The translations under genes and the position numbers were made by a program. A DNA stretch of 64,000 bases from Akanthomyces muscarius. Taxonomy: Eukaryota > Ascomycota > Sordariomycetes > Hypocreales > Cordycipitaceae. Positions 9,931-20,138 of this stretch are shown here, one piece after another. Under the pieces are notes generated by a model. The model saw only the letters and a program-made list of their open reading frames with translations. It was not told the DNA's origin and ran no database searches. Location: assembly GCF_028009165.1 (NCBI RefSeq), contig NW_026611614.1, forward strand, positions 1 through 64,000, in the 5' to 3' direction. The number at the start of each line of letters is the position of its first letter. Positions within the stretch are counted from its first letter, which is position 1.

Positions 9931-10170
9931 CTCCCCCTAACTATCAACGACTCCCCCTAACCCTCAACGACTCCCCCTAACCCTCAACGACTCCCCCTAA
10001 CTATCAACGACTCCCCCTAACTATCAACGACTCCCCCTGACCCTTAACGACTCCCCCTGACCATCGGCGACTCCCCCTAACCCTCAACGACTCCCCCTAA
10101 CCATCAACGACTCCCCCTGACCCTTAACGACTCCCCCTAACCATCGGCGACTCCCCCTAACCCTCAACGA
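9931..10170. repeat. 20-bp minisatellite with telomere-like core
   Basis: About twelve head-to-tail 20-bp units, consensus ACTCCCCCTAACCCTCAACG, each containing CCCTAACCC or CCCTAACTA. It looks like a telomere-derived or telomere-mimicking satellite. Units have no unique spacers, so it is not a CRISPR-type array. Confidence 0.92.
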
Positions 10171-11383
10171 CACCCTTAATAACACCCACTATAATATATT
10201 ATACACTCTTAATAACTCTCTCCTAATTCTCTTTACTATTACATCTTAATACTGGGTTCCCCTCCAACTATCTGTTGAAACTTGCCCCTGTTATATACTA
10301 TGTCCTCCTACCGATGGTACAACCGGTATGGTGAAACATACCCCTACCAAACCATTGTACTTGGTAATTGACCCTATTCGCCTGTCTCTCTACGGTGGAA
10401 ATATGCCTGTTGATCTTCTGTGTCCTCTTCCGATGGTCCTCCTTGACTGGGCACACTGTCCCGTGCTTGTACTATAACCCTTAATACGGTAACACACACA
10501 ATACTCACCCTAACTCGCTAACTACGCCTTGAAACTATCCGCTAATAATAAATTGCTTAACACCTTGTCGTTCTCCTTCTAAATCGCAAACTCCTGCTCT
10601 CTGGGCTGTGTGTATATCTCCACGTCCAACCCTGCTTCTCCTGTCTTCTTCGTAACCGCTGGCCGCGCCAAACCTATCATCCGTCTGACTTTTTAATAAA
10701 CGTCTATACCTCCTCTTATGGATACTGCGCCTGCTTACACTATATTATGGTGGACGGTTGGGTCTGTGAATAATTGTTGGGTGCGTGGGGTTATGTTCAA
10801 TTTTATATCCACCTTGTTCTATGACACATCCACCCTATAATCTCTACCGCCTATTTAACATATAACACCTTACTACTACAATGAAAATACTCTTACTCCT
10901 ATACTCTTTAAACTGCTCCTATATAATATTAATAACTTTTTTCTCTTTTACCTCTTTTTATCTGGGTAATAAACTATATATTCTCTTTTTAAACCCTACG
11001 GCCACTACCCTATATCACACAACCTAAGCCACCTTTTAACCTTATCCACCTATTCTTCTCTATAATGCTTTACTCTACTAACCCTTTCCCTTTTACCTTA
11101 AATATAATATATAAATAAACTCTTTCTCTAATTACCTTTCTCCACCCTTAAACTTTTTCGCTTCGCTTTATCCTCTACTAACCCGTCCTTAATGGTTACT
11201 TTCACTTTCCTAAACACGGACGGCCTGCTATACACACCACTGTAAACCTCCCCTACCCTGGACACTGCATCACCACTTATACTATACCCGAAATTACCGA
11301 TTTTAATGTAAACCAAATATACTCTGTTATATTTCTGCCACACTTCCCCCCCCTCTGCCTGTATATGGTTATATCTGCCTTGG
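10171..11383. other. AT-rich spacer, 3' flank of helicase gene
   Basis: No supported gene. Low-complexity A/T-rich and C/T-rich sequence downstream of the minus-strand helicase stop codon. Short frames at 11128-11549 are shadows overlapping the helicase 3' end. Confidence 0.55.
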
Positions 11384-14299
11384 CTATGGCCGGCCTTGTC
11401 TCTGCTGTTTCCGAACCTTCTGATCGATCTTTGTGAATAAAACACACATCTGGTTGCTCTCCATTCCCTGCCGCCCCTCTACCCTTCTCCCCATCCATTG
11501 ATAAAATGCCGCCGTGCCTGCCTCTGCGCCGACCTTGCCGGCAACCCACCGCTCATATATGAAAATCGTCGCGCCTAACACGCGAATTAACAACCCGCCG
11601 TGCTGGCACACGCCGTCCTCCAACCTCTGCCACCGACCTTTATCGCCCTCTACCGCCCGCCATTGTTCGCATATTTTCTGCGGCAACCCACATTCCCAAC
11701 ACCCACTGAACCGTTCCATCCGCTGCTTGGTCCATACCTCCTTCTCTAATGCCGCCCTCGCCTCCGTCACCTGCCGCTTTAATGTGCCTGCCTGCATCCT
11801 CACACAATCGGCTTCGTCGTGGTCGTCCGCCCGACCTATCAACCGGCACACCGCGCATCGTCCTGCCGCCCAATCCTCTAAATGGATCTCAAACTCGCTC
11901 CACGTCTGCGCCTCCTCCATCTGCCTTGTCAACGCTGCGCACTCGGCCACCCGTGCCGCGGCCGCCTGCCGCTCTATTGTCGGCCTTGCTTCGCTGTATG
12001 CCCACTCCGCCGCCTGCACTGTATCCTCCTTGTCTGCGGTCGCCGCCGCCTCCCCGCACACGTCGCACACCTCTTCGCCTTCGCCGCATTCCTCCCGGTC
12101 CACCTGGCCGTCCATCGTCCTGTCCAACGTGATCCGCCGACACTGTCTCTTGCTCGTGTACTCCACCGTCGCCGCCTCCCGTGCCCACGGGCCCTCCTCC
12201 GCTGCCCCGTCTGTGATCGGCCCACACACCACTACCGACCGGCTCCGTCGTCCATCCCGCCCGGCCCGCCCGCTCTCCTGCACTAAATCCCGGATCCGTC
12301 GCGGCATCCATGCGTGCACCACCAACCGTACGTCCGGCACGTCGATTCCCATCCCCAACGCATTTGTCGCCACAATCACCCGCTCGTCCGCCTTCCACGC
12401 CTCCATCATTCGACTTTTCCCGTCTCGCGTGTCGGCGCTGCTGTAATATGCGCTGCATCCTAACGTCGCCGCTAACGTTCGCACACGCTCTACCGTCCCT
12501 GCGTATATAATCGCCCGCCCTCCGCTGTCTTCCGCCTGCCATGTCTCTATAACCTGCTGAACCCGCTTGTTCTCGGCTTCCTCCTGCCTGGCCTGGGCTG
12601 AACCCGTCTTGTTGCCCGTCGTCTTACCTGTCGTCTTGTCTGCTTGTGTCTCCACGTCCCCACCCTTCACCACGTCCACCCTGTACGTAATGTTTCGACG
12701 TGTCGTCGGCGATCGGAATACGCGACAACTTTGCATCTCCACCGCCGCCACTTCGGCAAACGCCGCTATCTCCGCCGGCCCCAACGTCGCTGTCAAAAAC
12801 ACCCGCTGTATACCCCAATCCCGAATCACCTGCCCGACCTTCCTCATCTTCGGTCGAAACGTCGCACTCGCGTCTAATAACGTATGGCACTCGTCCACCA
12901 CCACGCGGTCTAATACCCCTTGCTTCTGTAACCGGTACACGTAATCGCCAAATCCCTTCGTGCATGCTGACTCTGGCGTCACGAACACCACGCTGCTGTG
13001 CGCTATGCCACGTCCGCTCTGCCACACGCTTGATGTGATGCCCGCCGCCTGGCAACGCGTATGTAAATCCTCCTGCAATGCCACCAACGGTACAATCACA
13101 ATTGTCGTGCTGTCTGGTGAACAATACGCCGGCAACATGAATGATACGCTTTTGCCCTCCCCGGTACTCGCAATCTGTAACACCGCCATATCGCCCTGCA
13201 CGATCGACTGCACCACCGGCTCCTGCTGGCCGCGGAACCTCGCACCGGCCCCGACCATTTGCTGCAATGCGCCGGCCGTGTTGATATGCTGTATCCGCTC
13301 GAACCGTCGCCGCTTGGCCTCGCTTCTTTCGTTATCGTATCGTTCCCTCTTCCGCTTCGCCCCCGGCTGCACCGTATGCCCGCCCCGAAATCCGAACAAC
13401 CGGTGCCACCGCTCGCTGACCGAACGGAACCTCTCTCGCATCGCCGCCGTCCCGTTCGTGTTCTCGAACATATCACGGGCGTATATCATACCCGCCACGT
13501 GTGACCCGTGCCCGGCCTGTAAATCCACCGGGTCGTCGTCGATCCCGTCTTTATCCTCGTATCCCTCCGAACTCTCCGCACTGGCGCCCAAAAACCGCCG
13601 CGCGATCGCGATCGCCATGTGCCGCCATCCCGCGATCGACACCTGGCTTCCCACATACCGCTCGCTGTACCCCTGCATCACTCGCCGTACCCTGTCTGTC
13701 GTCCATTTGCGCTCGCGGATCCAATCTTGCCAATCTGTCGGCAATGATGATGCGCACGATATCATCGACCGGCCCGACTCGCTCTCGTACCCGTCGTTCT
13801 CTCTGTCGCTCCCGCTGTGGTACCCTTCGTCCTCCCCGGGCTCGCCCTCCAACACCTGCGCCGCCCACAAAAATGCACTTACACGCCCCGCGCCCTTGAC
13901 GATGCCTTGAATCCTTTGCCAAAACGGCAACACCAACCATAAATACCACACTAATAACTCCCCCACTTCACGGGGCAAAAAACGATGGATGATCTTCGCC
14001 TCGTTGGTCTGGCGGAAATTCTTGTGGTATGCCGTTACGAACCCGACCTGCTCGTGGCTGATGAATATGTTGCGTGCCCCGCCGTTGCGCGTGTTGCGGA
14101 ACCGGATCTCTAACGACTCGCTGGCCCGCGCCGGCTGGCCCGACGTCATATGCATTAAACACCACATCACTTCCCGGAATCGTTCGACACACCGCTGGTA
14201 CCGCCGCACGGCCTGCTCTCGTAACGGGGTTCGCAAACTGCTCTTGGCCGTGATCCACGCGCGCCGATGCTTCTCCTGCTCCACGACACGATGTATCAC
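11384..14299 (-). CDS. Telomere-linked RecQ-type helicase with tyrosine-recombinase-like N-terminal segment
   Basis: A 971-codon open frame. It is the downstream part of a locus that begins at 15472; the two parts are in the same frame and separated only by TAG at 14321-14323. The first codon given is GTG, so translation from here alone is doubtful. Residues 50-275 carry the recombinase-like signature: R58-x-x-E61, the R226 box (GWRHMAIA), then H264 and Y273 with eight residues between. The helicase follows: FRGQQ near 355, Walker A ASTGEGKS at 377-384, DECH at 469-472, FLTATLG near 501, ATNALGMGID near 644, QESGRAGRDG at 674-683, and the RecQ zinc cysteines C720, C738, C745 and C748. The C-terminus has the family cysteine module CAVC near 815 and CWECGLP...C at 867-877. 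All helicase motifs are intact. Telomere-linked RecQ helicases are known from several fungi. Confidence 0.88.
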   Translation of the reverse strand: MIHRVVEQEKHRRAWITAKSSLRTPLREQAVRRYQRCVERFREVMWCLMHMTSGQPARASESLEIRFRNTRNGGARNIFISHEQVGFVTAYHKNFRQTNEAKIIHRFLPREVGELLVWYLWLVLPFWQRIQGIVKGAGRVSAFLWAAQVLEGEPGEDEGYHSGSDRENDGYESESGRSMISCASSLPTDWQDWIRERKWTTDRVRRVMQGYSERYVGSQVSIAGWRHMAIAIARRFLGASAESSEGYEDKDGIDDDPVDLQAGHGSHVAGMIYARDMFENTNGTAAMRERFRSVSERWHRLFGFRGGHTVQPGAKRKRERYDNERSEAKRRRFERIQHINTAGALQQMVGAGARFRGQQEPVVQSIVQGDMAVLQIASTGEGKSVSFMLPAYCSPDSTTIVIVPLVALQEDLHTRCQAAGITSSVWQSGRGIAHSSVVFVTPESACTKGFGDYVYRLQKQGVLDRVVVDECHTLLDASATFRPKMRKVGQVIRDWGIQRVFLTATLGPAEIAAFAEVAAVEMQSCRVFRSPTTRRNITYRVDVVKGGDVETQADKTTGKTTGNKTGSAQARQEEAENKRVQQVIETWQAEDSGGRAIIYAGTVERVRTLAATLGCSAYYSSADTRDGKSRMMEAWKADERVIVATNALGMGIDVPDVRLVVHAWMPRRIRDLVQESGRAGRDGRRSRSVVVCGPITDGAAEEGPWAREAATVEYTSKRQCRRITLDRTMDGQVDREECGEGEEVCDVCGEAAATADKEDTVQAAEWAYSEARPTIERQAAAARVAECAALTRQMEEAQTWSEFEIHLEDWAAGRCAVCRLIGRADDHDEADCVRMQAGTLKRQVTEARAALEKEVWTKQRMERFSGCWECGLPQKICEQWRAVEGDKGRWQRLEDGVCQHGGLLIRVLGATIFIYERWVAGKVGAEAGTAAFYQWMGRRVEGRQGMESNQMCVLFTKIDQKVRKQQRQGRP

Positions 14300-14320
14300 A
14301 TACCCTTCGCCGGTCCGCGC

Positions 14321-14323
14321 CTA
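14321..14323 (-). other. In-frame amber codon splitting the helicase gene
   Basis: TAG read on the minus strand between GAG and GCG. I tested nearby GT-AG pairs for an intron that would remove it. The pairs tried (34, 50, 76 and 118 bases) do not keep frame, so an intron is not supported. Confidence 0.8.
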
Positions 14324-15472
14324 CTCGTTATGCTCGTCGGCCAAAAACCAATACCCATCTCGCTGCTCGCTATTGTTGTCCTTAATGCTGCCCCACGGGA
14401 TCGCCGGCAACTGTCTGATCTCGCCCTGATCCACTAACGTCAACTCCTCCAACATGGTGCGCGCCTTATCGACCATCCCGTGGAACATGCTCGCTAACTG
14501 GGCCATGCCTACTTTCGTCTGCTGGAAACGCAACGTCTCACCCTGCCAATCGACGGTCCCCGCCGCTGTCGTGTTAAACCGGATATGCATTCCGTACGTT
14601 CGCGTCTCCAACATCCATTCCATCGGCACCGGGTACTGGTCGCTTTCCTCGCCGATCCGCGCCATAAATCGGCGCACCATCTTGCGCACGCGCGGGAACA
14701 CGCCCGCCACCCTCTGCTTGGCTTCTTGCTCTGTTAATACCACCGCGCCGTTCCCCCCGGACAACTGGCGCCGCTGGTCTGCGGCAATCACTCGGCGAAT
14801 GTCCTCTTTCCGCGCCTGATGCGCGCTGTACACTGCCATCATCCGCGCCACCTTGATGATGGCTGACATTTTGGGCGTGTAATTCATCGGGCTGCACCAA
14901 CCACCGTCCTCCCCCTCGATACCTATCACGGCCATGGCGCTTATAATGGCACTGCTGTACTCGTCGTCTTTAATGTCGTGGTCTAACAAATGCATCACGG
15001 CTGCTAACCCCTGCTGGTCGAACTCGGCGTCGTCGACCACGGCCGCCTCGGTCGCCGGGGTGCTGGCTCTGCTCGCGTGACTGGCCGTACTCGCCTTGTC
15101 GGGCGTCAACTGCCTATATATCGCATCCTGTCTCGCCTGGGCCTGGCGTCGGACCTGGCTGATGGCCGCCTGGCTGCGTGCCTGGGCGCTGCTCTCCCAC
15201 GCATCCCATGCGTCGCCCTGCTCCTCTGTCATCACGTACGGCGGCCGCTTCTCGTCCTCCACCTGCTCGGCGCGGTATATAATGCGAATTATATGTGTCC
15301 ACGTCTCTTTATACCGTGTCCATGAATCGCTTTCCATCCGCGCGTCAAACGGCCGGCTGGCTCTTTTACTGGCTTCCCTCCGGTTGATCTCGAACATGGT
15401 CGCTAACCCGACGTGGCGGCGATGGCATACCCGCTTGGCTGCTTCTATCACTCTTTCGATACTGAGGTGCAT
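14321..15472 (-). CDS. N-terminal half of the same helicase locus, ended by an in-frame TAG
   Basis: A 383-aa ORF from ATG 15472. It aligns with the middle domain of the paralogues at 15588-20093 and 20594-23608 (YTPKMSAI, VDWQGE and GYWFLADEHNE match YTTHLSG, ISWDGK and GYSFVTDPANG). The stop TAG at 14321-14323 is followed in frame by seven codons and then the helicase ORF, so one base change separates two halves of a single protein. CAG to TAG would be a RIP-type change. Upstream of the ATG there is an in-frame TAA about 12 bases away and only 115 bases to the next gene, so the N-terminal OrsD-like fingers present in the relatives are missing here. It may be a 5'-truncated pseudogene, or depend on readthrough or the upstream gene. 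Confidence 0.75.
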   Translation of the reverse strand: MHLSIERVIEAAKRVCHRRHVGLATMFEINRREASKRASRPFDARMESDSWTRYKETWTHIIRIIYRAEQVEDEKRPPYVMTEEQGDAWDAWESSAQARSQAAISQVRRQAQARQDAIYRQLTPDKASTASHASRASTPATEAAVVDDAEFDQQGLAAVMHLLDHDIKDDEYSSAIISAMAVIGIEGEDGGWCSPMNYTPKMSAIIKVARMMAVYSAHQARKEDIRRVIAADQRRQLSGGNGAVVLTEQEAKQRVAGVFPRVRKMVRRFMARIGEESDQYPVPMEWMLETRTYGMHIRFNTTAAGTVDWQGETLRFQQTKVGMAQLASMFHGMVDKARTMLEELTLVDQGEIRQLPAIPWGSIKDNNSEQRDGYWFLADEHNE

Positions 15473-15587
15473 CGCGTCAACTGCCGCTTAATGTACATCC
15501 CGTCGCAGTATTAGTGTTATAGTAGTAGTGGGCTGTTAATTGCTGTTTTTTAACCGCTAATCAGCTATCTAGCCCACCATCCATCTA

Positions 15588-18500
15588 TCAGCCCTGGCGC
15601 CGAATGGCCCTATAGAGTATCGCGTTGTCTTCATCCTTCTCATTGAACCACTCCATGAGTAAACTCATACCTATGCATAAGTTATTCGTCTCCATCCCAC
15701 CCCAGTCTTCCCTCTGCTTTTCCCCGATCCGCAGCACGTCTTGTATATGGTATGGTGTCTTGGGCGCTTTCCCTGCTAACCATGAGAAAATATTCTCCAC
15801 GGCTTCCTTTGCACCAGACATCGCAGTTCCTAAAACTTGCGCTAGTAGGTTGGGGTATTGGCACGATGTGGCCGTGGTCCGCCGTATAGCCACCCTACTA
15901 TCTTCTCCGATATCAACCCAGCGGCTACATACCTGGAATGGTAGCCCGCATTCTTGGCATCCGGAGTATCGGCCACGTCGCGCTGCCTCACTCAGCCATG
16001 TCTGCACTGCTTTAATATCTTTGTTGATTATCCTCTCTGCACTGGTGCGGTCTGTCGCCCGGGGACAGACTGATGGATCCTCGTCGTCGGCGTAGTGGTG
16101 AGGCTCATTGTGGACCAGGCAGAATATACAGCTATACTCCCAATGTCGTAACTGCTCCTTGAATATATGTCGCACCCATGCGTCTTCTCTAACCCTCTCA
16201 GTCTTTTGCCAATAGAGGAACTCTTCCTTCCGTTTCTCTAGGAAAAGAGCCGACGTTGTTGCCTCCTGCGTTGTATAGTCTGTGCTCGGATGCTGTCGAG
16301 TGGTCAACGTGCTCTTGCCTAACTTGTTGTCCTCGTCGCTAGTGATCGACCGCTCTGAGCCACCCCATCGTAGGCTAGTGTCGCTCCAAGGTGGGTTGAG
16401 GGGGGCATTCTGGCTTGTTAATGCCCCCTGTGCTGTATTGTCCGCGCTTGGAGGTTGTTGAGTGGTCAACGTGGGCTCTACTGTCTGTTGCCCCTTGGCG
16501 CTGGTGGTCGACCGCTCTGAACCACCCCAACGTAGACTGTCGTCGCTCCTATGCACATAGATGGGGGTATCTTGTCTACGGCTGCCATCTGCTGCTGTCT
16601 CTGGCAGTTGTGGTGTATGCATCTGGTTGCGGTCGCTTTGTTGGGTGTTATCTGCACCGCTACGACAGGCACGAACGCTATTCGTGGGGAACGTCAGGGG
16701 TATAGCCCTTCTGCGTCTCTGAAACAGCTGGGCGGCTACCCTAGCCGACGCCACTGTTGCCGTCCTGTGAGACTCTTCCAGCTGTGGCTGAATTTCGGTC
16801 TGAGCGGCGACTGCTACTGGTAGCACCCCCCTGCAAAGACGCTTACTAGCCGGGCCGTTGTGGAGGACTATGTCATCGTCAATTGCGGCGGCGGCGTCGT
16901 CGTCGTCACTGCCACTGCTGTTGTGATTGATCGCGGTGTGGCTGTGCCTCTCTCGTTTTAGCGACGCCTGTGGATGACTTTCTGTAGTGCCACGGCGAGA
17001 GCCAGCCTTACTAGGGATACGGAGAAACTCATGCCATCGTGTGGACGCCCATTGATATAGGTTTAGCAACTGTGGCTGTAATGTGGTCGGGAATGCGCCG
17101 TCCAGCCCGTAGGTGGACCCTCGTTGTCTTGGTCGGTGGCCCGCTTGCCAGGCGAAGATGATGTTCCGGTCAGCCGCTGCGCTCTTGTCATCGTACTGGT
17201 TGAAAGGCTCGTACACCTCCCGGACGTGTTTCTCCGTGACGCCGATAGAGAGCTGACGATAGATGCGCGAATTGACTACTTGGCCCCATTTCTCAACCGT
17301 AACGGTCTTGAGCGTTTTGTTGAATCGTGCGGATGGCCACGGCTTGCTGTCTGGCATAGGGTGCGACCGAAAGAGCAAAGGTGAGCTCGACAGGAGGGGC
17401 ATGTGGTGTACCTCGCGGTAGAGAAGGTCTATAAAGGGCCGTATGTATACTAGATACTTGAAGAGGGCGATGCTTAGTTCGGCCCCGAGGAAGCGGGCGA
17501 CGATGAACTCGTGGTTGGTCGACCGTTTAGCCTTGTGGTGCCGCGAGATGTACATAAGCTGGGACCCGTACACGAAGAGACCCCGTGGGCCATACTCAGT
17601 ATTTTGACACCACAAGCTTAATAGCTCTGTCCATCGCGCGGCCTGGCCACCCTGGGTTTGCATGGCCACGCCGGCGGACGTGCGGAATGCCTCTTCCTTC
17701 TTGAGGTATGCTTTAACCGCTTGCCGATCCCAGCGACCGCGCTTTGACAGGCCTGTCCGCCGAGTAGTGCACGCATGCTCTGCCAGCTGCAGATATGCTG
17801 ATGTCAGCTTGTTCGCCGGCTCGGTAACAAACGAGTATCCGCTTGCTGTATTTGCTATGATATCCTTGATGCCTGCAAGGTCAACGGCCGGTCCTAGCCC
17901 TAGCATCAGCTCGTCACAGAGTCTGCCTGACTCCTCAAGATAATACTGGGCAACGAGGCGGAACTGTGCCATGGGCAGCCACGCAGAGTCGTTCCAGCGC
18001 ACCGAGCCGCCGTCATCACTCCAGAAGAGAAGGACAGGAGGCGCGTCTGTTCGGGCTATCACGCGGCCGTAGTTCATCAGGCTGAATAGCTCGTCAAACG
18101 ATGATGGGGCTCCCATGACCATGAAGCGCTGTCGGACGCTATTGAGCAGCTGGAGGGATTCGGTATGTGGTCTTTTGCTGATTGCTAATGCTTTATACGG
18201 CCGTATTGGGAGTATGCTCTCTAGGAATAATAGTCGTTGGTTGTAGAGCTGGGCGGCGAGGTAGGGTGTATATGATCGCGCGGATAGGAAGCTTTGGCGC
18301 GCGTCCGAGAACCCCAAGATGCCGCTGAAGAAGACGATTGTCAGCGATGCTGGGTTGTCGTGTAGTGGCTTTTCCTTGCAGAGCGCAAGGCTAATTCCAA
18401 ACAATAGCTCGAGCAGTCTTTCCTGGTCTGGGCCTTGTTTGTTGTCCGCAGTTGGACGGTAAGTAGTCCATCCTCCTTGAGCCGCCGTAATAGCTGACTT

Positions 18501-20093
18501 CTTCAGTGCCTCGTTCTCATAGTCTGCCGTCATCGAATTGTCCGTCTCGTAACGAGAGTCATCGTCCGTGGTGTCAATAATATCTTCCTCCTCCTCCTCC
18601 TCCCCTTCCCCGCTCTCACCACCTTCTTCCACTTCCACTTCTTCGTCTCCTTCTCCTTCTTCTTCTTCTTCTTCTTCTTCTTCTTCTTCTTCTTCTTCTT
18701 CTTCTTCTTCTTCTTCTTCTTCTTCTTCTTCTTCTTCTTCTTCTTCTTCTTCTTCTTCTTCTTCTTCTTCTTCTTCTTCTTCTTCTTCTTCTTCTTTATC
18801 CTCGTTATTATCGCTATGCTCTCCGCAACCGTGCTGTACATGATCGTAGACATGACGAGTTATATGGGCGCCGGAAGGATGCTGTACCCCTGTTTCACGC
18901 TCTGCCCAGTAAGTGTCCTGCCAGAGCGCATCAATCAGTTGCGTTGTAGCTTTGTCGAGTCGGAGGCCGGTTAGCTGTCGCCGTAGAGGCGCAACCATTC
19001 GGTAAAGTCGGAGGACGAACGCCAACAGCTTCCGCTGGAGCACCCTGTACCGCTGGGTCGTTGTGGCTAGCCTGACTAGGCTGAAGGGCTTGGGGGCGGC
19101 GGTGTCCGGTTTTACGCTCTTGAGCCAGCGGCGGATATTATGGCTGGTTCTTCGTGCTGTCTCGTCGCACCGTTCCATCATAGGATCGACCAGGGCCACG
19201 ATGGAGGCAATTCTAGCCTCGTCGTCCGCTGTGGTTACTAGGCCGCCCTCCCAGTCGGGCGTGCCTTGGCCGACGACGAGTGGGAGAGCGCGAAAACGCT
19301 GGTTGGCCTGCTGCTCGGGCAGGGATATGAGCTGCAGGAGGGCGGCCCGGTCGCGGCCATGGAACATGGCCTCCCAGCACGTTCTCTCCATCCACGGGCT
19401 CTCTTCGCCAAAGGTCATCCTCCGGCCACTAGCTTGTGCTGGTGTGCCGTTAGACTGGGCGGCGTCCTGGAGGGATTCAATCCGTGCCATGACCTTGGCC
19501 TCGTGTTGCCTGACGGATAGGAGATGCTCTGCCGAGACTGCAGAGTGAAATGGGCGCACTGTGCTGCCGTTGTGGCTGATCAGCCAGTACTGCGACCTGG
19601 GGCCACGACACCACGTCTGAAGGTAAACGTATTCGATGAGCTTGTCGATCTCCGCGAGACGAGGCCGTCCGCATGCCGCCGCAGGACAGACGGGCTTGGT
19701 GCTTGGGTTATCGCTGTCGGGGTCGGTGTCGCGGTCGCGGTTGAGGCGAGAGTAGTGGCGCTTCAGGATACCGAGGTTGATGTTCCGCTCGCCGCAGGAA
19801 GTGCAGTAGTAGCCGTCGACTACCTGCAGGTGTGGGTGCTGTGGCGATCCGTCGGGTCGGGGCTGCACATTGGCTGGGTCGGGGCTGTAGAGTTGGAGCT
19901 GGCGCAGAATGCTCGTTAGGTGCCTTCGTTGCCGTAGCGGGACCTGGTGCTTGTCCCGGAGGTGCGTCGAGGGACGAGAACCCTCCACCGGTAAGGCCGT
20001 CTTGCAGGTATCGCGACAGCAGAGGAGGACGTTGGCGTCATAGTCCACGGTGAGAGCGAGATCGCTTAGGTATCGTAGCTGGGGATTGCTCAT
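15588..20093 (-). CDS. OrsD-like zinc-finger / tyrosine-recombinase-like protein with CGLP C-terminal module, no helicase
   Basis: About 1501 aa from ATG 20093; the open frame extends a little further upstream but without another ATG. The N-terminus has two cysteine/histidine fingers (CCRDTC...H...H; CTSCG...H), matching the OrsD-type zinc region of fungal proteins. A central domain is shared with neighbours, interrupted by a run of roughly 47 glutamates. Near residue 820 comes ARWTELL, then SRIYRQLSIG, then GH at 985-986 followed by Y995 (His-x8-Tyr), as in tyrosine recombinases. After a Ser/Thr/Gln-rich linker the C-terminus carries CIFC...H...C and CQECGLP...C, the same module as the helicase paralogue, but the helicase itself is absent. 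It lies 115 bp upstream of the truncated helicase locus and is co-oriented with it. Confidence 0.8.
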   Translation of the reverse strand: MSNPQLRYLSDLALTVDYDANVLLCCRDTCKTALPVEGSRPSTHLRDKHQVPLRQRRHLTSILRQLQLYSPDPANVQPRPDGSPQHPHLQVVDGYYCTSCGERNINLGILKRHYSRLNRDRDTDPDSDNPSTKPVCPAAACGRPRLAEIDKLIEYVYLQTWCRGPRSQYWLISHNGSTVRPFHSAVSAEHLLSVRQHEAKVMARIESLQDAAQSNGTPAQASGRRMTFGEESPWMERTCWEAMFHGRDRAALLQLISLPEQQANQRFRALPLVVGQGTPDWEGGLVTTADDEARIASIVALVDPMMERCDETARRTSHNIRRWLKSVKPDTAAPKPFSLVRLATTTQRYRVLQRKLLAFVLRLYRMVAPLRRQLTGLRLDKATTQLIDALWQDTYWAERETGVQHPSGAHITRHVYDHVQHGCGEHSDNNEDKEEEEEEEEEEEEEEEEEEEEEEEEEEEEEEEEEEEEEEEEEEEEEEGEGDEEVEVEEGGESGEGEEEEEEDIIDTTDDDSRYETDNSMTADYENEALKKSAITAAQGGWTTYRPTADNKQGPDQERLLELLFGISLALCKEKPLHDNPASLTIVFFSGILGFSDARQSFLSARSYTPYLAAQLYNQRLLFLESILPIRPYKALAISKRPHTESLQLLNSVRQRFMVMGAPSSFDELFSLMNYGRVIARTDAPPVLLFWSDDGGSVRWNDSAWLPMAQFRLVAQYYLEESGRLCDELMLGLGPAVDLAGIKDIIANTASGYSFVTEPANKLTSAYLQLAEHACTTRRTGLSKRGRWDRQAVKAYLKKEEAFRTSAGVAMQTQGGQAARWTELLSLWCQNTEYGPRGLFVYGSQLMYISRHHKAKRSTNHEFIVARFLGAELSIALFKYLVYIRPFIDLLYREVHHMPLLSSSPLLFRSHPMPDSKPWPSARFNKTLKTVTVEKWGQVVNSRIYRQLSIGVTEKHVREVYEPFNQYDDKSAAADRNIIFAWQAGHRPRQRGSTYGLDGAFPTTLQPQLLNLYQWASTRWHEFLRIPSKAGSRRGTTESHPQASLKRERHSHTAINHNSSGSDDDDAAAAIDDDIVLHNGPASKRLCRGVLPVAVAAQTEIQPQLEESHRTATVASARVAAQLFQRRRRAIPLTFPTNSVRACRSGADNTQQSDRNQMHTPQLPETAADGSRRQDTPIYVHRSDDSLRWGGSERSTTSAKGQQTVEPTLTTQQPPSADNTAQGALTSQNAPLNPPWSDTSLRWGGSERSITSDEDNKLGKSTLTTRQHPSTDYTTQEATTSALFLEKRKEEFLYWQKTERVREDAWVRHIFKEQLRHWEYSCIFCLVHNEPHHYADDEDPSVCPRATDRTSAERIINKDIKAVQTWLSEAARRGRYSGCQECGLPFQVCSRWVDIGEDSRVAIRRTTATSCQYPNLLAQVLGTAMSGAKEAVENIFSWLAGKAPKTPYHIQDVLRIGEKQREDWGGMETNNLCIGMSLLMEWFNEKDEDNAILYRAIRRQG
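18655..18796. repeat. (TTC)n microsatellite encoding poly-glutamate
   Basis: About 47 uninterrupted TTC/CTT triplets on the plus strand, read as GAA on the minus strand within the 1501-aa gene. It is in frame, so length changes would alter only the acidic tract. Poly-Ser and poly-Lys frames here are artefacts. Confidence 0.97.
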
Positions 20094-20138
20094 GATTTCT
20101 CTATTTGGCGTCAACGAACTACTGCGGTCGGCCACCAC

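Noticed and set aside
9931..10170. Possible CRISPR-like array
   Set aside because: Contiguous 20-bp units without distinct spacers, in a eukaryotic telomere-proximal setting; it is a minisatellite.
11514..13910. Long plus-strand ORFs opposite the helicase
   Set aside because: Antisense to a frame containing all RecQ motifs; no domain of their own.
14290..14420. Intron that would remove the first TAG
   Set aside because: GT-AG pairs tried around the stop are 34, 50, 76 or 118 bases, none a multiple of three, and the shorter ones are below normal intron size.
18530..18853. Poly-Ser and poly-Lys ORFs
   Set aside because: Other frames of the TTC repeat that encodes poly-Glu in the real gene.
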